Shown in pieces: positions 22,642-22,864 of a DNA stretch of 22,864 nt. Position 1 is the stretch's first letter, and each line of letters starts with the position of its first letter. The notes beneath the pieces are model-generated. The model saw only the letters and a program-made list of their open reading frames with translations. It had not been told where the DNA came from and did no database searches. The position numbers were made by a program, and so were the translations under genes. The DNA comes from Zygnema cylindricum (taxonomy: Eukaryota; Streptophyta; Zygnematophyceae; Zygnematales; Zygnemataceae), in the NCBI GenBank assembly GCA_037447655.1, contig JBBHKE010000770.1, positions 1 to 22,864 on the forward strand, given 5' to 3'.

Positions 22642-22864
22642 GGGTGGCGTTCCTTCAGTAAATTCTGTAAACGTACGGTCAACATGACAGAGTGCTACAT
22701 TTTGATCAGTGTACTATCGCGCAGAGTCTGTAATCCACGTGTACAAATAAGAGTGGTTTTACGTAACATAAGATCGTATTTGAAAATCGTCAAATTTTTT
22801 TACACCGACCAACTTCAACTCGAAATCGTCATTTGCATACCATGTACGTGTGGACCAGGGTATC
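22642..22864 (+). other. Continuation of CRY-DASH intron 7
   Basis: No acceptor followed by the expected FAD-domain sequence is seen, so the next exon lies beyond the window. No other feature recognised. Confidence 0.5.

Overview
The window looks like nuclear DNA of a streptophyte (green-lineage) genome. It carries two spliced, intron-rich genes for proteins normally sent to organelles: an RbcX Rubisco assembly chaperone and a DASH-type cryptochrome. It also holds a relic of a plant-type receptor-like kinase. The intergenic and intronic DNA is AT-rich and full of repeats. A charophyte alga or early land plant would fit (a Chara-like genome is a guess); the sequence alone does not name the species.

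Layout. Bases 1-275 are a GA-rich simple repeat. Bases 290-606 hold a decayed kinase-domain fragment (minus strand). Bases 2195-5170 hold a complete five-exon RbcX gene (minus strand, 225 residues). Its probable 5' leader continues to about 5403, and a GC-rich block with a TATA-like motif near 6400-6730 may be its first exon and promoter. A 234-bp Tc1/mariner-type MITE lies at 6878-7111. A 3.7-kb dispersed repeat (copy A, 7940-11650) follows, joined at its right end to an element whose inverted-repeat end matches the MITE family (to 11771). A second, unrelated 461-bp inverted-repeat element sits at 11830-12290. The CRY-DASH gene starts at 12990 (plus strand). Seven exons (codons 1-513 plus two bases) are in the window; the remaining FAD-domain exons lie beyond 22864. 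Intron 7 is swollen by a second copy of the 3.7-kb repeat (copy B, 18991-22641).

Relations. RbcX and CRY-DASH are divergently oriented, with start codons about 7.8 kb apart. The space between them is mostly mobile DNA. RbcX acts in Rubisco assembly in the stroma; CRY-DASH proteins are blue/UV-A flavoproteins that repair cyclobutane dimers and are often organellar. Nothing here shows that they are co-regulated. The least explained component is the paired 3.7-kb repeat. Both copies preserve the same decayed plus-strand coding segments, including Cys/His-rich ones that I cannot assign. The copies have expanded different microsatellites, and they flank the sequenced part of CRY-DASH as direct repeats.
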